Source: Streptomyces sp. NBC_01306 (GTDB lineage Bacteria; Actinomycetota; Actinomycetes; Streptomycetales; Streptomycetaceae). From it: DNA of 64,000 nt. The notes below the pieces were generated by a model that worked only from the letters and a program-made list of their open reading frames with translations, searched no databases and was not told the DNA's origin. Position numbers and translations under genes: made by a program. This document shows, piece after piece, positions 1-8,289 of this stretch. The stretch covers positions 6,186,501 to 6,250,500 of the forward strand of contig NZ_JAPEPC010000001.1 of the NCBI RefSeq assembly GCF_026340465.1. Reading direction: 5' to 3'. Positions within the stretch are counted from its first letter, which is position 1, and every line of letters starts with the position of its first letter.

Positions 1-30
1 CCCACAAGTAACCTGGCAGGGATGGGGCTC

Positions 31-1704
31 ATGGCGGACGACGCTGACGTGATCGTGATCGGGGCCGGGCTCGCCGGTCTGGTGGCCACCGCCGAGCTGG
101 TGGACGCGGGGAAGAAGGTGATCCTCCTCGACCAGGAACCCGAGCAGTCGATGGGCGGGCAGGCGCACTGGTCCTTCGGCGGTCTGTTCTTCGTCGACTC
201 GCCCGAACAGCGGCGCTTCCGGGTCAAGGACAGCCGCGAGCTGGCGATGCAGGACTGGCTGGGCACCGCCGGTTTCGACCGGCCCGAGGACCACTGGCCG
301 CGGCAGTGGGCCGAGGCGTACGTGGACTTCGCGGCGGGCGAGAAGCGGGCCTGGCTGCACGCCCAGGGGATGCGCTTCTTCCCGGTCGTCGGCTGGGCGG
401 AGCGCGGCGGGTACGACGCGACCGGCCACGGCAACTCCGTACCGCGCTTCCACATCACCTGGGGGACCGGGCCCGGCGTCGTCGCGCCCTTCGAGCGCCG
501 GGTGCGGGAGGGTGTGGCGCGCGGCCTGGTGCAGCTCAGGTTCCGCCACCGGGTCACCGGCCTCGCCCGCAGCGCCGGTGCGGTGGACACGGTGACCGGT
601 GAGGTGCTGGAGGCGAGCGGGGCCGAGCGGGGCACCGCCAGCAGCCGCGCGGTCACCGGCGAGTTCACCTACCGGGCACAGGCGGTCATCGTCACCTCGG
701 GCGGGATCGGCGGCAACCACGACCTCGTACGGGCCCAGTGGCCGGAGCGGCTCGGCACCCCGCCCGCGCACATGCTGTCGGGGGTGCCCGCCCACGTGGA
801 CGGGCTGATGCTGGGCATCGCGGAGGCCGCGGGCGGCAGCCAGATCAACCGGGACCGGATGTGGCACTACACCGAGGGCATTCAGAACTGGAACCCGATC
901 TGGGCGAAGCACGGCATCCGCATCCTGCCGGGGCCCTCGTCGCTCTGGTTCGACGCGCGCGGCAAACGCCTGCCGGTACCGCTCTTCCCCGGCTTCGACA
1001 CCCTGGGCACGCTCGACCACATCATGAAGTCGGGCCACGACTACACCTGGTTCGTCCTCGACCAGCGCATCATCGGCAAGGAGTTCGCCCTCTCGGGCTC
1101 CGAGCAGAACCCGGACCTGACGGGGAAGTCCGTCCGTGACGTCATCGGGCGGGCGCGCGCCGACGTACCCGCGCCGGTGAAGGCGTTCATGGACAACGGC
1201 GCGGACTTCGTCGTGGAGAAGGACCTGGCGTCGCTGGTGCGCGGGATGAACAAGCTCACCGGGGAGCCGCTGATCGACGAGGCCGGGCTGCGCCGGGAGA
1301 TCGTCGCCCGCGACCGGGAGATCGGCAATCCCTTCACGAAGGACCTCCAGGTGATGGCGGTCCGCGGCGCCCGGAAGTATCTGGGCGACAAGCTCATCCG
1401 CACGGCCGCGCCGCACCGCATCCTGGATCCCGCGGCGGGCCCGCTGATCGCGGTGAAACTGCACATCCTGACGCGCAAGTCGCTGGGCGGCCTGGAGACG
1501 GACCTGTCGTCCCGGGTCCTCGCGGAGCCGGCCGGCGGTACGGACAGGGGCGCGCCCGTGCCCGGTCTGTACGCGGCGGGGGAGGCGGCCGGGTTCGGCG
1601 GTGGCGGGGTGCACGGCTACCGGTCGCTGGAGGGCACGTTCCTGGGCGGCTGCATCTACTCCGGGCGGACCGCCGGGCGGGCTGCGGCCCGGGCGGTGGG
1701 GTAG
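31..1704 (+). CDS. FAD-binding dehydrogenase (KstD/fumarate reductase flavoprotein type)
   Basis: A 557-residue cytoplasmic flavoprotein expected to oxidise or desaturate an unidentified organic substrate. The N-terminal dinucleotide fold has GAGLAG at residues 11-16 followed by an acidic strand end (LLDQE). The C-terminal FAD element reads GLYAAGEAAGFGGGG followed by an HGYRSLEG stretch, as in 3-ketosteroid dehydrogenase-like proteins annotated simply as FAD-binding dehydrogenase. I chose the ATG at 31 because AGGG at 18-21 is correctly spaced from it; an in-frame ATG at 22 sits too close to that site. It is the first gene of the window, with no obvious partner; the next gene points the other way. 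The family is clear, the substrate is not. Confidence 0.85.
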   Translation: MADDADVIVIGAGLAGLVATAELVDAGKKVILLDQEPEQSMGGQAHWSFGGLFFVDSPEQRRFRVKDSRELAMQDWLGTAGFDRPEDHWPRQWAEAYVDFAAGEKRAWLHAQGMRFFPVVGWAERGGYDATGHGNSVPRFHITWGTGPGVVAPFERRVREGVARGLVQLRFRHRVTGLARSAGAVDTVTGEVLEASGAERGTASSRAVTGEFTYRAQAVIVTSGGIGGNHDLVRAQWPERLGTPPAHMLSGVPAHVDGLMLGIAEAAGGSQINRDRMWHYTEGIQNWNPIWAKHGIRILPGPSSLWFDARGKRLPVPLFPGFDTLGTLDHIMKSGHDYTWFVLDQRIIGKEFALSGSEQNPDLTGKSVRDVIGRARADVPAPVKAFMDNGADFVVEKDLASLVRGMNKLTGEPLIDEAGLRREIVARDREIGNPFTKDLQVMAVRGARKYLGDKLIRTAAPHRILDPAAGPLIAVKLHILTRKSLGGLETDLSSRVLAEPAGGTDRGAPVPGLYAAGEAAGFGGGGVHGYRSLEGTFLGGCIYSGRTAGRAAARAVG

Positions 1705-1738
1705 CGGGGGCGGCGGGGCAGCGGGCGGTGGGGTGCGA

Positions 1739-1754
1739 GGGGCCGGCCGGCCCC
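1739..1754. terminator. GC palindrome between convergent genes
   Basis: A perfect 16-bp palindrome (GGGGCCGGCCGGCCCC) fills the 53-bp gap between two convergent genes. It could act as a bidirectional terminator, but it has no T-tract and may be chance in such GC-rich DNA. Confidence 0.35.
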
Positions 1755-1757
1755 GGC

Positions 1758-2189
1758 TCACCCTTCCTGGAGCCGCTCCACCACCCGGAACCGCTCGGCC
1801 ACGATCATCGTGTCGTCGTCCACGGTGAACTCCGGGTCCCGCAGCGCCTCCCGCATCTCGTCGCCGTGCCAGAACCGCTCGTGCCCCGCGCGCCACTCGG
1901 CGACCGATGTGTGACCCTCGCCCTCGTCCAGTGCGTGCTGGAGGCCGACGTCGCCCAGCCGCAGCACCCGTACCCCGGTCAGCTCGACCACCGCGACCTC
2001 ACGGCCGTCCGAGTCGATCAGCGCGGAGCGCTCGCCGACGGGGGGCAGTTCCTCCCGCTCCGCCTCGTACTCGGCGAGCAGTCCGCTGGTCGAGACCTTC
2101 TCCCCGCGCAGCACGGCGTCGACGAGCTGATCGCGGAGCGGGCCGGGAAAGGCGAACAACAGGGGCTTGAGGTGTTCGGGACCGGTCAT
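1758..2189 (-). CDS. ASCH domain-containing protein
   Basis: A 143-residue soluble protein. The N-terminal part (LLFAFPGPLRDQLVDAVL, then GEKVSTSGLL) and the middle (ALIDSDGREVAVVELTGVRV) match the ASCH family, a beta-barrel fold related to PUA domains and thought to bind RNA or modified nucleotides. I start at the ATG whose complement is 2187-2189, because upstream codons up to another ATG at 2219 do not look like a conserved N-terminus. No strong ribosome site is visible. It stands alone, convergent with the flavoprotein gene and divergent from the next gene. The biochemical role is unknown. Confidence 0.8.
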   Translation of the reverse strand: MTGPEHLKPLLFAFPGPLRDQLVDAVLRGEKVSTSGLLAEYEAEREELPPVGERSALIDSDGREVAVVELTGVRVLRLGDVGLQHALDEGEGHTSVAEWRAGHERFWHGDEMREALRDPEFTVDDDTMIVAERFRVVERLQEG

Positions 2190-2334
2190 GGAACCAGCGT
2201 ACGCACCCGGGCAAAGCATGGCGTTGTAAAGGGAGTTGAGGAGGATGTGACGCCTGTGCGGCCTTGACGTGGAGCCATCAATACCGGTTTGCTGTGCGTG
2301 ATCATTGCCCCCGGCGCCCTGAGGACCCCCGCGG

Positions 2335-3330
2335 ATGCCCCCACTCCTCGGCCGCTCCCGAAGACGGGCCGGCCAGCTCGCCGACCCGGCTCTCGACGAC
2401 GTCGAACTCACAGAAGTGCGAACCCAGTTGGCCCAGGGCCGCTGGGGCAGCGTCAGTTCCCTGCTCACCGCGACCGCCGACGACTGGGACCGCCGGGGCC
2501 ACCGTCTCGTCGTACTCGCGGAGGGGCCGGGATCGGCGGCCTGGGCCGAGGACTGGCTGCTCGCCGAGCCGGAGAGCGCGGACGCCGCCGCCCTGCTGGC
2601 CTGCGCCATGGTCCTGCGGTCGCTGCGCGGCAAGGACGGCAGGGGAGGCCGGGCGGACAAGGTGGGCAGGGTGGGCAAGGCGGCCAAGGAAGAGGAGGGC
2701 GCGGCCCGCGAGGCCTGCCGGGCCGCTGCCCGGCTGGCGCCGTCGGACCCGACACCCTGGCTCGGGCTGCTGATCCTGGCCCGCAGCCGCGGCACCGAGG
2801 AGGAGGTCAGCCGCCTCTTCGACGAGGTGCGCTCACGCCACCCCGAGCACCACCACGCCCACCATCTGATGGCGGCGCGGCTCGCCGAGCGCCATCCGGG
2901 AGCCGGCCAGGACCCGCTGCACGAGGTGTACGACTTCGCGGCCTGGGCGGCCGAACAGGCGCCCGCCGACTCGCCGCTCGCGGTGCTGCCGGTGGTCGCC
3001 CACGCGGAGCGCTACCGGGTGCTCGCCACCGCGGGCAGCGAACCGGACGACCCCGCACGCTCCGCGCACTGGACGGGCCGGCGGGCCCGTCAGGTGATGA
3101 AGGCCGCCTTCGACTGGTGGCTGGAGTGGGAGCGCGAGGACCATCCGCGCAACCGCGTCGACCTCAACTTCCTGGCCCACGCGAAGTTCTGCGAGGGCCG
3201 GCCCGCGGAGGCCGCCGCGCTGTTCCACCGCATTGGAGAGCACTTCACGCCGGCCCCCTGGGCCTACCCCGACCGGGACGCGTACCAGGCGTTCAGCGCC
3301 GCGCGCGGTGCCGCGCTCGGCTCCGTCTAA
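2335..3330 (+). CDS. Conserved hypothetical protein, probably alpha-helical
   Basis: A 331-residue soluble protein, very rich in Ala, Arg and acidic residues, with no motif I can name. Spaced helical pairs such as WLLAEPESADAAALLACAMV and EEEVSRLFDEVRSRHPEHHH suggest a TPR-like solenoid, and the C-terminal part (RPAEAAALFHRIGEHFTPAP) looks like one more repeat. No signal peptide or membrane segment is present. It ends 26 bp before the permease gene and may be transcribed with it. The ATG at 2335 has only a weak upstream purine stretch. The helical-repeat reading is inference from composition and spacing. Confidence 0.7.
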   Translation: MPPLLGRSRRRAGQLADPALDDVELTEVRTQLAQGRWGSVSSLLTATADDWDRRGHRLVVLAEGPGSAAWAEDWLLAEPESADAAALLACAMVLRSLRGKDGRGGRADKVGRVGKAAKEEEGAAREACRAAARLAPSDPTPWLGLLILARSRGTEEEVSRLFDEVRSRHPEHHHAHHLMAARLAERHPGAGQDPLHEVYDFAAWAAEQAPADSPLAVLPVVAHAERYRVLATAGSEPDDPARSAHWTGRRARQVMKAAFDWWLEWEREDHPRNRVDLNFLAHAKFCEGRPAEAAALFHRIGEHFTPAPWAYPDRDAYQAFSAARGAALGSV

Positions 3331-3356
3331 CTCCTCACCGAAGGGACCGACCCGCC

Positions 3357-4910
3357 ATGCCGCCGGGCAGTTCGAGCACGAGCGAGATCAACGAGATCAG
3401 CACGTTCAAGGGCCAGGACCAGGCGCTGCGCGCCGGCCGTCTGGGGACGGCGGGGCTGCTGCTCTCCGTGCTCGCGGCCAGCGCTCCTCTGATGGTCGTC
3501 GCGGGAGTCATGCCCACGATCTTCGGCCTGATGGGAATCGTGGGACAGCCGATCCTCTACGTCATCCTGGCGGTCGTCCTGGCGCTGTTCAGCGTCGGTT
3601 ACGCGGAGATGAGCCGGCATGTCCACAACGCCGGGGCCTTCTACGCGTACATCGCCCGCGGCCTCGGCTCCACCGCCGGAGCCGGCGCCTCCTTCGTCGC
3701 CCTGGTCGCCTACAGCGCCATGCAGGTCGGCATCTACGGGATCTTCGGCTTCGAGGTCTCCGGCCTCTTCGACACCTATCTGAGCACCGAACTGGCCTGG
3801 TGGATTCCGGCGTTGGTGGCCGTCGCGGTCGTCGGGGTGCTGTCCTGGCTGAAGATCGACCTCAATGCGAAGGTCCTCGGTGTGCTGCTGCTCATCGAGT
3901 GCGCCCTCGTGGTGATCTTCGACATCGCCTCGGTCGCGAGCCCCGCCAAGGAAGGGCTCTCGCTGCACGCATTCAACCCCGGCACCCTCACCGGTGCGGG
4001 CTTCGGCACCGCGCTCTGCTTCTGCATCGCCGCCTTCGTCGGCTTCGAACAGGCCCCCGTGTACGCCGAGGAGACCAGCAGGCCGCAGGTGGTGGTCCGC
4101 CGGGTGATGTTCCTCGCCGTCGGCTTCGTCGCGCTGTTCTTCGCCGTCAGCTCCTGGGCGCTGACCGTGGCCGCCGGGCCTTCGGCGATCAGCGCCCAGG
4201 CCGGCAAACTCGGCCCCGGACTGCTCTTCGGCCTCAGCGAGGGCGTACTCGGCAAGTCCTTCACCGATGTGCTCCACGTCCTCTTCGTCACCGGAATGTT
4301 CGCCGCGATGCTCAGCTTCCACAACGTGGTCGCCCGCTACGCCTTCGCGATGGGCCGGGAGGGACTGCTGCCCGCCGCCTTCGGCCGTACCAACAGGTCC
4401 AGCGGCGCACCCGGCACCGGCTCGCTGCTCCAGACCGTCATCTCCCTCGTCGTCGTCATCGCCTTCGCGGTGACCGACAGCAAGCCGCACGGTGACCCGA
4501 CGGCGCCCGTCCTGCACCTCTTCACCTGGATGGGGAACATCGGCGCCCTCGGCATCATCCTGCTGATGGCCGCCGCGTCGGTCGCGGTGATCGCCTTCTT
4601 CGTGCAGCGCGGGGCGGCCCGTGCGCAGATCTGGCGGCTGACCGCGTCGGGCCTCGCCTGCCTCGCCCTGCTCACCATCGCCTTCATGACGGTCAAGGAC
4701 TTCGACGTGCTGGTCGGAGCGGGCCCCGGGTCCGTCCTGAGCTGGCTGCTGCCCGGGATCATCGGCCTCGCCCTGCTCGGCGGTCTGGTCTACGGACTGG
4801 TGCTGCGCTCGGGCAGGCCCGAGGTGCACGCCCGGATCGGGCTCGGCAACGAGGCGTTCCAGCTCGACAAGGCCGCCGAGGCGCGGGCCGGAGCCGCCGC
4901 GGACATATGA
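3357..4910 (+). CDS. APC superfamily amino acid permease
   Basis: A 517-residue polytopic membrane protein with about 12 hydrophobic segments, likely a proton-coupled amino acid or amine importer. The first membrane segment (GLLLSVLAASAPLMVVAGVM) and the GFEQAPVYAEE stretch around residues 235-245 are typical of APC permeases. Translation begins at ATG 3357, preceded by GAAGGGA at 3340-3346. The frame is open upstream, but that DNA already encodes the preceding hypothetical protein in another frame. Substrate cannot be told from sequence. Confidence 0.88.
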   Translation: MPPGSSSTSEINEISTFKGQDQALRAGRLGTAGLLLSVLAASAPLMVVAGVMPTIFGLMGIVGQPILYVILAVVLALFSVGYAEMSRHVHNAGAFYAYIARGLGSTAGAGASFVALVAYSAMQVGIYGIFGFEVSGLFDTYLSTELAWWIPALVAVAVVGVLSWLKIDLNAKVLGVLLLIECALVVIFDIASVASPAKEGLSLHAFNPGTLTGAGFGTALCFCIAAFVGFEQAPVYAEETSRPQVVVRRVMFLAVGFVALFFAVSSWALTVAAGPSAISAQAGKLGPGLLFGLSEGVLGKSFTDVLHVLFVTGMFAAMLSFHNVVARYAFAMGREGLLPAAFGRTNRSSGAPGTGSLLQTVISLVVVIAFAVTDSKPHGDPTAPVLHLFTWMGNIGALGIILLMAAASVAVIAFFVQRGAARAQIWRLTASGLACLALLTIAFMTVKDFDVLVGAGPGSVLSWLLPGIIGLALLGGLVYGLVLRSGRPEVHARIGLGNEAFQLDKAAEARAGAAADI

Positions 4911-4924
4911 CGGAATCCTGACGT

Positions 4925-4959
4925 CACCCGCGGTCGCTGGCTTCTGGCGCCCGCGGGTG
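4925..4959 (+). terminator. Hairpin after the APC permease gene
   Basis: CACCCGCGG at 4925-4933 pairs perfectly with CCGCGGGTG at 4951-4959 across a 17-nt loop. It lies between the permease stop and the next start, so it could separate the permease from the molybdoenzyme pair. There is no U-tract. Confidence 0.5.
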
Positions 4960-4972
4960 TTCGAATCGTTGG

Positions 4973-5698
4973 GTGAAACCAGAACCATCGGACCAGGGCG
5001 GCGCGCCGGTCGGCCGCCGCCTCGTCCTCGGGATGCTCGGCCTGGGCGCGGCGGGTCTTGTCACCGCGCCCTACGTCCAGCGCGGGGTCGACTCCGCGCT
5101 GGGGGCGGTCTCGGGCAAGGACCCCACCGGCCTGACCGGTCTGCTGCCCAACGGCGGCGGATTCCGCTACTACTCGGTCACCTCATCGGTGCCCCACAAG
5201 GACGCCGGGAACTACCGGCTCACCGTGGACGGCATGGTCGAGCGGCCCACCTCGTACACCCTCGGCTCGCTGCGCCGGCTGCCGCAGACCAGGCTGGTGC
5301 GCGATGTGCAGTGCGTCACCGGCTGGCGGGTGCCCGGCACCCCCTTCGAAGGCGTCCGGCTCTCCCGGCTGCTCGACGCGGCGGGGGTGCGGCCCGGGGC
5401 CGGCGCTGTCCGCTTCACCTGCTTCGACGGCGCGTACAGCGAGAGCCTCACCCTGGACCAGGCGCGCCGTGCGGACGTCCTGGTGGCGCTGCGGATGCAG
5501 GACGAGCCGGTGAGCCACAACCACGGCGGACCCGTCCGCCTCTATGTCGCGCCCATGTACTTCTACAAGTCGGCGAAATGGCTGTCCGGGATCACCGTCA
5601 CCAGTGACGTGCGACAGGGTTACTGGGAGGAGCGCGGCTATGACATCGACGCCTGGGTCGGCAAGTCCAACGGACGCGACGACCACCCCACGGTCTGA
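4973..5698 (+). CDS. Molybdopterin-dependent oxidoreductase, sulfite oxidase fold
   Basis: A 241-residue protein of the sulfite-oxidase/MsrP superfamily. The N-terminus has twin arginines and a hydrophobic stretch (GRRLVLGMLGLGAAGL, from residue 14), fitting Tat export or anchoring of a cofactor-loaded enzyme. Cys114 in DVQCVTGW is the expected molybdenum ligand, and the family's GVRLSRLLDAAG and HNHGGPVRLYVAPMYFYKS stretches follow. The start is GTG at 4973. The next gene overlaps its end by 59 bp and encodes a cytochrome b, as in MsrP/MsrQ-like pairs. Electrons probably pass between the two at the membrane. Substrate unknown. Confidence 0.85.
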   Translation: MKPEPSDQGGAPVGRRLVLGMLGLGAAGLVTAPYVQRGVDSALGAVSGKDPTGLTGLLPNGGGFRYYSVTSSVPHKDAGNYRLTVDGMVERPTSYTLGSLRRLPQTRLVRDVQCVTGWRVPGTPFEGVRLSRLLDAAGVRPGAGAVRFTCFDGAYSESLTLDQARRADVLVALRMQDEPVSHNHGGPVRLYVAPMYFYKSAKWLSGITVTSDVRQGYWEERGYDIDAWVGKSNGRDDHPTV

Positions 5699-6284
5699 GC
5701 TGCGCCGCTTCACCCGCCCCGTGCGGTGGGTGCACCGCACGACGTCGGCCCTGATGCTGGTGTGCATCGCGTCGGCGGGCTGCCTGTACATCCCGCAGTT
5801 CGCGGAGCTGGTCGGGCAGCGCTATCTGGTCGTGACCGTCCACGAATGGTCCGGGCTGCTGCTGCCGGTGCCGGTCCTGCTCGGCCTCGTCTCGCGTGCG
5901 CTGCGGGCGGACCTGGGCCGCCTCAACCGCTTCGCGCCGTACGACCGCGCCTGGCTCCGGTCGGCGCTGCGCAGGGACGGATCACCGCGCACGGCCGGCA
6001 AGTTCAACGGCGGCCAGAAGATCTACGCGGGGTGGATCGCCGGCGCCGCGCTGGTGATGCTCGGCACCGGGCTGCTGATGTGGTTCACGCATCTGGCACC
6101 GCTGGTCTGGCGGACGAGCGCCACCTTCATCCACGACTGGCTGGCGCTGGCCGTCGGCATCGTGGTCGCCGGGCACATCGGGATGGCGCTCGGCGACCCG
6201 GAGGCCCGGCGGGGGATGCGGACCGGCCGGGTCGGGCGCGGATGGGCGCGGCGGGAGCACCCGCTGTGGCTGGACGAGGAGTGA
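5640..6284 (+). CDS. Membrane cytochrome b domain protein, partner of the molybdoenzyme
   Basis: A 214-residue membrane protein with about four hydrophobic segments, including TSALMLVCIASAGCLYI, WSGLLLPVPVLLGLVSRAL, WIAGAALVMLGTGLLMWF and WLALAVGIVVAGHIGMAL. Histidines in HRTTSALML, VHEWSGLLLP, WFTHLAP and GHIGMAL are plausible heme ligands of the cytochrome b/b6 fold. The start at ATG 5640 is set by GGAGG at 5628-5632. This puts the first 59 bp inside the molybdoenzyme gene, so translation is probably coupled. It likely supplies electrons to, or takes them from, the upstream enzyme. Confidence 0.83.
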   Translation: MTSTPGSASPTDATTTPRSELRRFTRPVRWVHRTTSALMLVCIASAGCLYIPQFAELVGQRYLVVTVHEWSGLLLPVPVLLGLVSRALRADLGRLNRFAPYDRAWLRSALRRDGSPRTAGKFNGGQKIYAGWIAGAALVMLGTGLLMWFTHLAPLVWRTSATFIHDWLALAVGIVVAGHIGMALGDPEARRGMRTGRVGRGWARREHPLWLDEE

Positions 6285-6323
6285 GGAGCCGGGCCGGGAT
6301 CCGCGAGGTCGCGGCCCGGCTCC
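6285..6323. terminator. Hairpin after the cytochrome b gene
   Basis: GGAGCCGGGCC (6285-6295) pairs perfectly with GGCCCGGCTCC (6313-6323). It begins immediately after the cytochrome b stop codon, and the next gene is convergent, so it is a likely terminator. Confidence 0.6.
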
Positions 6324-6456
6324 GGCATCCCGGTGCGCGGAGGCGGCCCCGCGGATCCGGCTCCCGGGTGGCTCCGGGCGGCATTGCGGACCGGGCCGCC
6401 CGGGACCGTTGGATCCGGGCGGGCCCTGCCGACCCGGCCCGGGGCCGGGCGGGCCC

Positions 6457-7482
6457 TCAGCCGCCGAAGTCCAGCAGCACCTTGCAGGACTGCGACCGGT
6501 CCGCCGCGAGAGCGAAGGCCTCAGCGGCCCGCTCCACCGGCACCACCGCACTGACCAGCGAGTCGAAGGAGTCGTCCCGGGCCAGCAGCTCGATCGCCGC
6601 GTCGAACTCCACGTCGAAGCGGAGCGCCCCGCGCAGTTCGATCTCCCGGCTCACCACCAGATTCCCGGCGAACGGGCTCATCCCCGGTGGCAGCATCCCC
6701 AGCTGTACGACGGCCCCGCCCCGCCGCACCGACCGCAGACATGTGTCCAGACCGGCTGCCGACCCGGACGCCTCGACCGCGGTGTCGACCTCGTCCGGCA
6801 GTCCGGGACCGGCCGGGTCGCCCACCGGTACGAGCGTCGTCGCGCCCGCGGCGGCCGCGAACTCCAGCGCCTTCGGCAGCAGATCGGTGACCGTGACGGC
6901 CGCGGCGCCCGCGGCCCGCAGCGCCGCCACCACCAGGGAGCCGATCGGCCCCGCACCCGTGACCAGGACGTGCTTGCCTTCGACGGGACCGGCCCTGCGC
7001 ACCGCGTGCAGTGCGACCGACAGCGGTTCGGCCAGCGCGGCCCTGCGCAGCCCGAGGCCCGCCGGAAGCGCCCTCAGCTGGCCGGCCGGCACCGCGATCC
7101 GGGCCGCGAACCCGCCCTGCACATGCGGGGTACGGGCCGCGCTGCCCAGATAGCGGGTGTCCCGGCAGACGTTGGCCCGCCCGTCCAGGCACTCCGGGCA
7201 GGCGCCGCACGGCGTCGCCGGGTGCACGGCGACCGGGGTGCCGGGCGCGGGGCCGTCCGCCCCTTCGCCGTACGCGACCACGGTGCCGACGACCTCATGG
7301 CCCAGCACCATCGGCTCGCGCAGCAGGAAGTCGCCGACCCCGCCGTGCCGCCAGTAGTGCAGATCCGAGCCGCACACTCCGCCGTACCGCACCGCGACGA
7401 CGGCCTGGCCGGGTCCGGCCACCGGCTCGGGCAGCTCATCGACCCGCAGGTCGTCCACTCCGTGGATCACACATCCGCGCAT
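6457..7482 (-). CDS. Zinc-dependent alcohol dehydrogenase, L-idonate 5-dehydrogenase type
   Basis: A 341-residue medium-chain dehydrogenase. Catalytic zinc elements are GVCGSDLHYWRHGG near residue 35 and GHEVVG near 62. Structural-zinc cysteines lie in CGACPECLDGRANVC. The Rossmann glycines lie in VTGAGPIGSLVVAAL. The SDLHYWRHG stretch and the coupled gluconate 5-dehydrogenase-type SDR point to L-idonate 5-dehydrogenase, which makes 5-ketogluconate. The start ATG (complement of 7480-7482) overlaps the SDR stop codon (TGATG), so the pair is translationally coupled. Longer upstream frames lie inside the SDR gene. Another sugar alcohol as substrate cannot be excluded. Confidence 0.85.
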   Translation of the reverse strand: MRGCVIHGVDDLRVDELPEPVAGPGQAVVAVRYGGVCGSDLHYWRHGGVGDFLLREPMVLGHEVVGTVVAYGEGADGPAPGTPVAVHPATPCGACPECLDGRANVCRDTRYLGSAARTPHVQGGFAARIAVPAGQLRALPAGLGLRRAALAEPLSVALHAVRRAGPVEGKHVLVTGAGPIGSLVVAALRAAGAAAVTVTDLLPKALEFAAAAGATTLVPVGDPAGPGLPDEVDTAVEASGSAAGLDTCLRSVRRGGAVVQLGMLPPGMSPFAGNLVVSREIELRGALRFDVEFDAAIELLARDDSFDSLVSAVVPVERAAEAFALAADRSQSCKVLLDFGG

Positions 7483-8249
7483 CACAGCACACTCGTCATT
7501 CCGCCGTCGACGTACAGGATCTGGCCGCTCACGAAGTCCGCGGCCGGTGAGGCGAGGTAGAGCACGCCGCCCACCAGGTCGTCGGTGCGCCCCCAGCGCC
7601 CGGCCGGGGTGCGGCGGCGCACCCAGGAGCTGAACTCCTCGTCCGCCACCAGCGGCCGGGTCAGCTCGGTCTCGATGTAGCCGGGGCCCAGGCCGTTGAC
7701 CTGGATGCCGTACTGCCCCCAGTCGGCGCACATGCCCTTGGTGAGCATCTTCAGGGCGCCCTTGGTGGCCGCGTACGGAGCGATACCGGGGCGCACCACC
7801 TCGCTCTGCAGCGAACAGATGTTGATGATCTTCCCGTGGCCGCGGGGGACCATCCGCCGGGCGGCCTCGCGGCCCACCAGAAAGGCGCTGGTGAGGTTGG
7901 TGTCGACGATCCGGTGCCAGTCGTCGTCGGCGAAGTCGAGCAGCGGGGCGCGCAGCTGCATCCCGGCGTTGTTGACCAGGATGTCCAGCGGGCCCGCCTG
8001 CTCCTCGGCCGCGGCGATCCCGTCGGCGACCGAGGGCCCGTCGGTGACGTCGAAGGCGGCGGTGAGCACCGTGCCCCCGGCGTCGGCGAGTCCGGCGGCG
8101 GCCGCCTTCAGCCGGCCCTCGTCCCGCCCGTTGATGACGACGGTGCAGCCCGCCTCCAGCAGACCGCGGGCGAGCGCGTGCCCGATGCCGCGGCTGGCTC
8201 CGGTGACCAGCGCCGTACGGCCGCCGATCTCGAACAGTGGATGTGCCAT
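7482..8249 (-). CDS. SDR oxidoreductase, gluconate 5-dehydrogenase type
   Basis: A 255-residue short-chain dehydrogenase. It has TGASRGIG (residues 15-22) for NAD(P) binding, NNAG near residue 92, catalytic YAATK and a C-terminal YVDGGMTSVL. The leading LFEIGGRTALVTG is characteristic of gluconate 5-dehydrogenases (IdnO/GnO), which interconvert 5-ketogluconate and gluconate. The start at 8249 is preceded by GAGGACACATCTC. It sits between the gntP permease gene and the idonate dehydrogenase gene, all on the minus strand. Together they would turn idonate or 5-ketogluconate into gluconate for the kinase. Confidence 0.87.
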   Translation of the reverse strand: MAHPLFEIGGRTALVTGASRGIGHALARGLLEAGCTVVINGRDEGRLKAAAAGLADAGGTVLTAAFDVTDGPSVADGIAAAEEQAGPLDILVNNAGMQLRAPLLDFADDDWHRIVDTNLTSAFLVGREAARRMVPRGHGKIINICSLQSEVVRPGIAPYAATKGALKMLTKGMCADWGQYGIQVNGLGPGYIETELTRPLVADEEFSSWVRRRTPAGRWGRTDDLVGGVLYLASPAADFVSGQILYVDGGMTSVL

Positions 8250-8289
8250 GAGATGTGTCCTCGATCCGGCCTGATCCGAACGAACGGCC

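Noticed and set aside
3327..4988. A 553-codon open frame opposite the APC permease gene
   Set aside because: Its protein is almost wholly Asp/Glu/Gly/Arg, the usual shadow of a GC-rich gene, while the forward frame is a clear permease.
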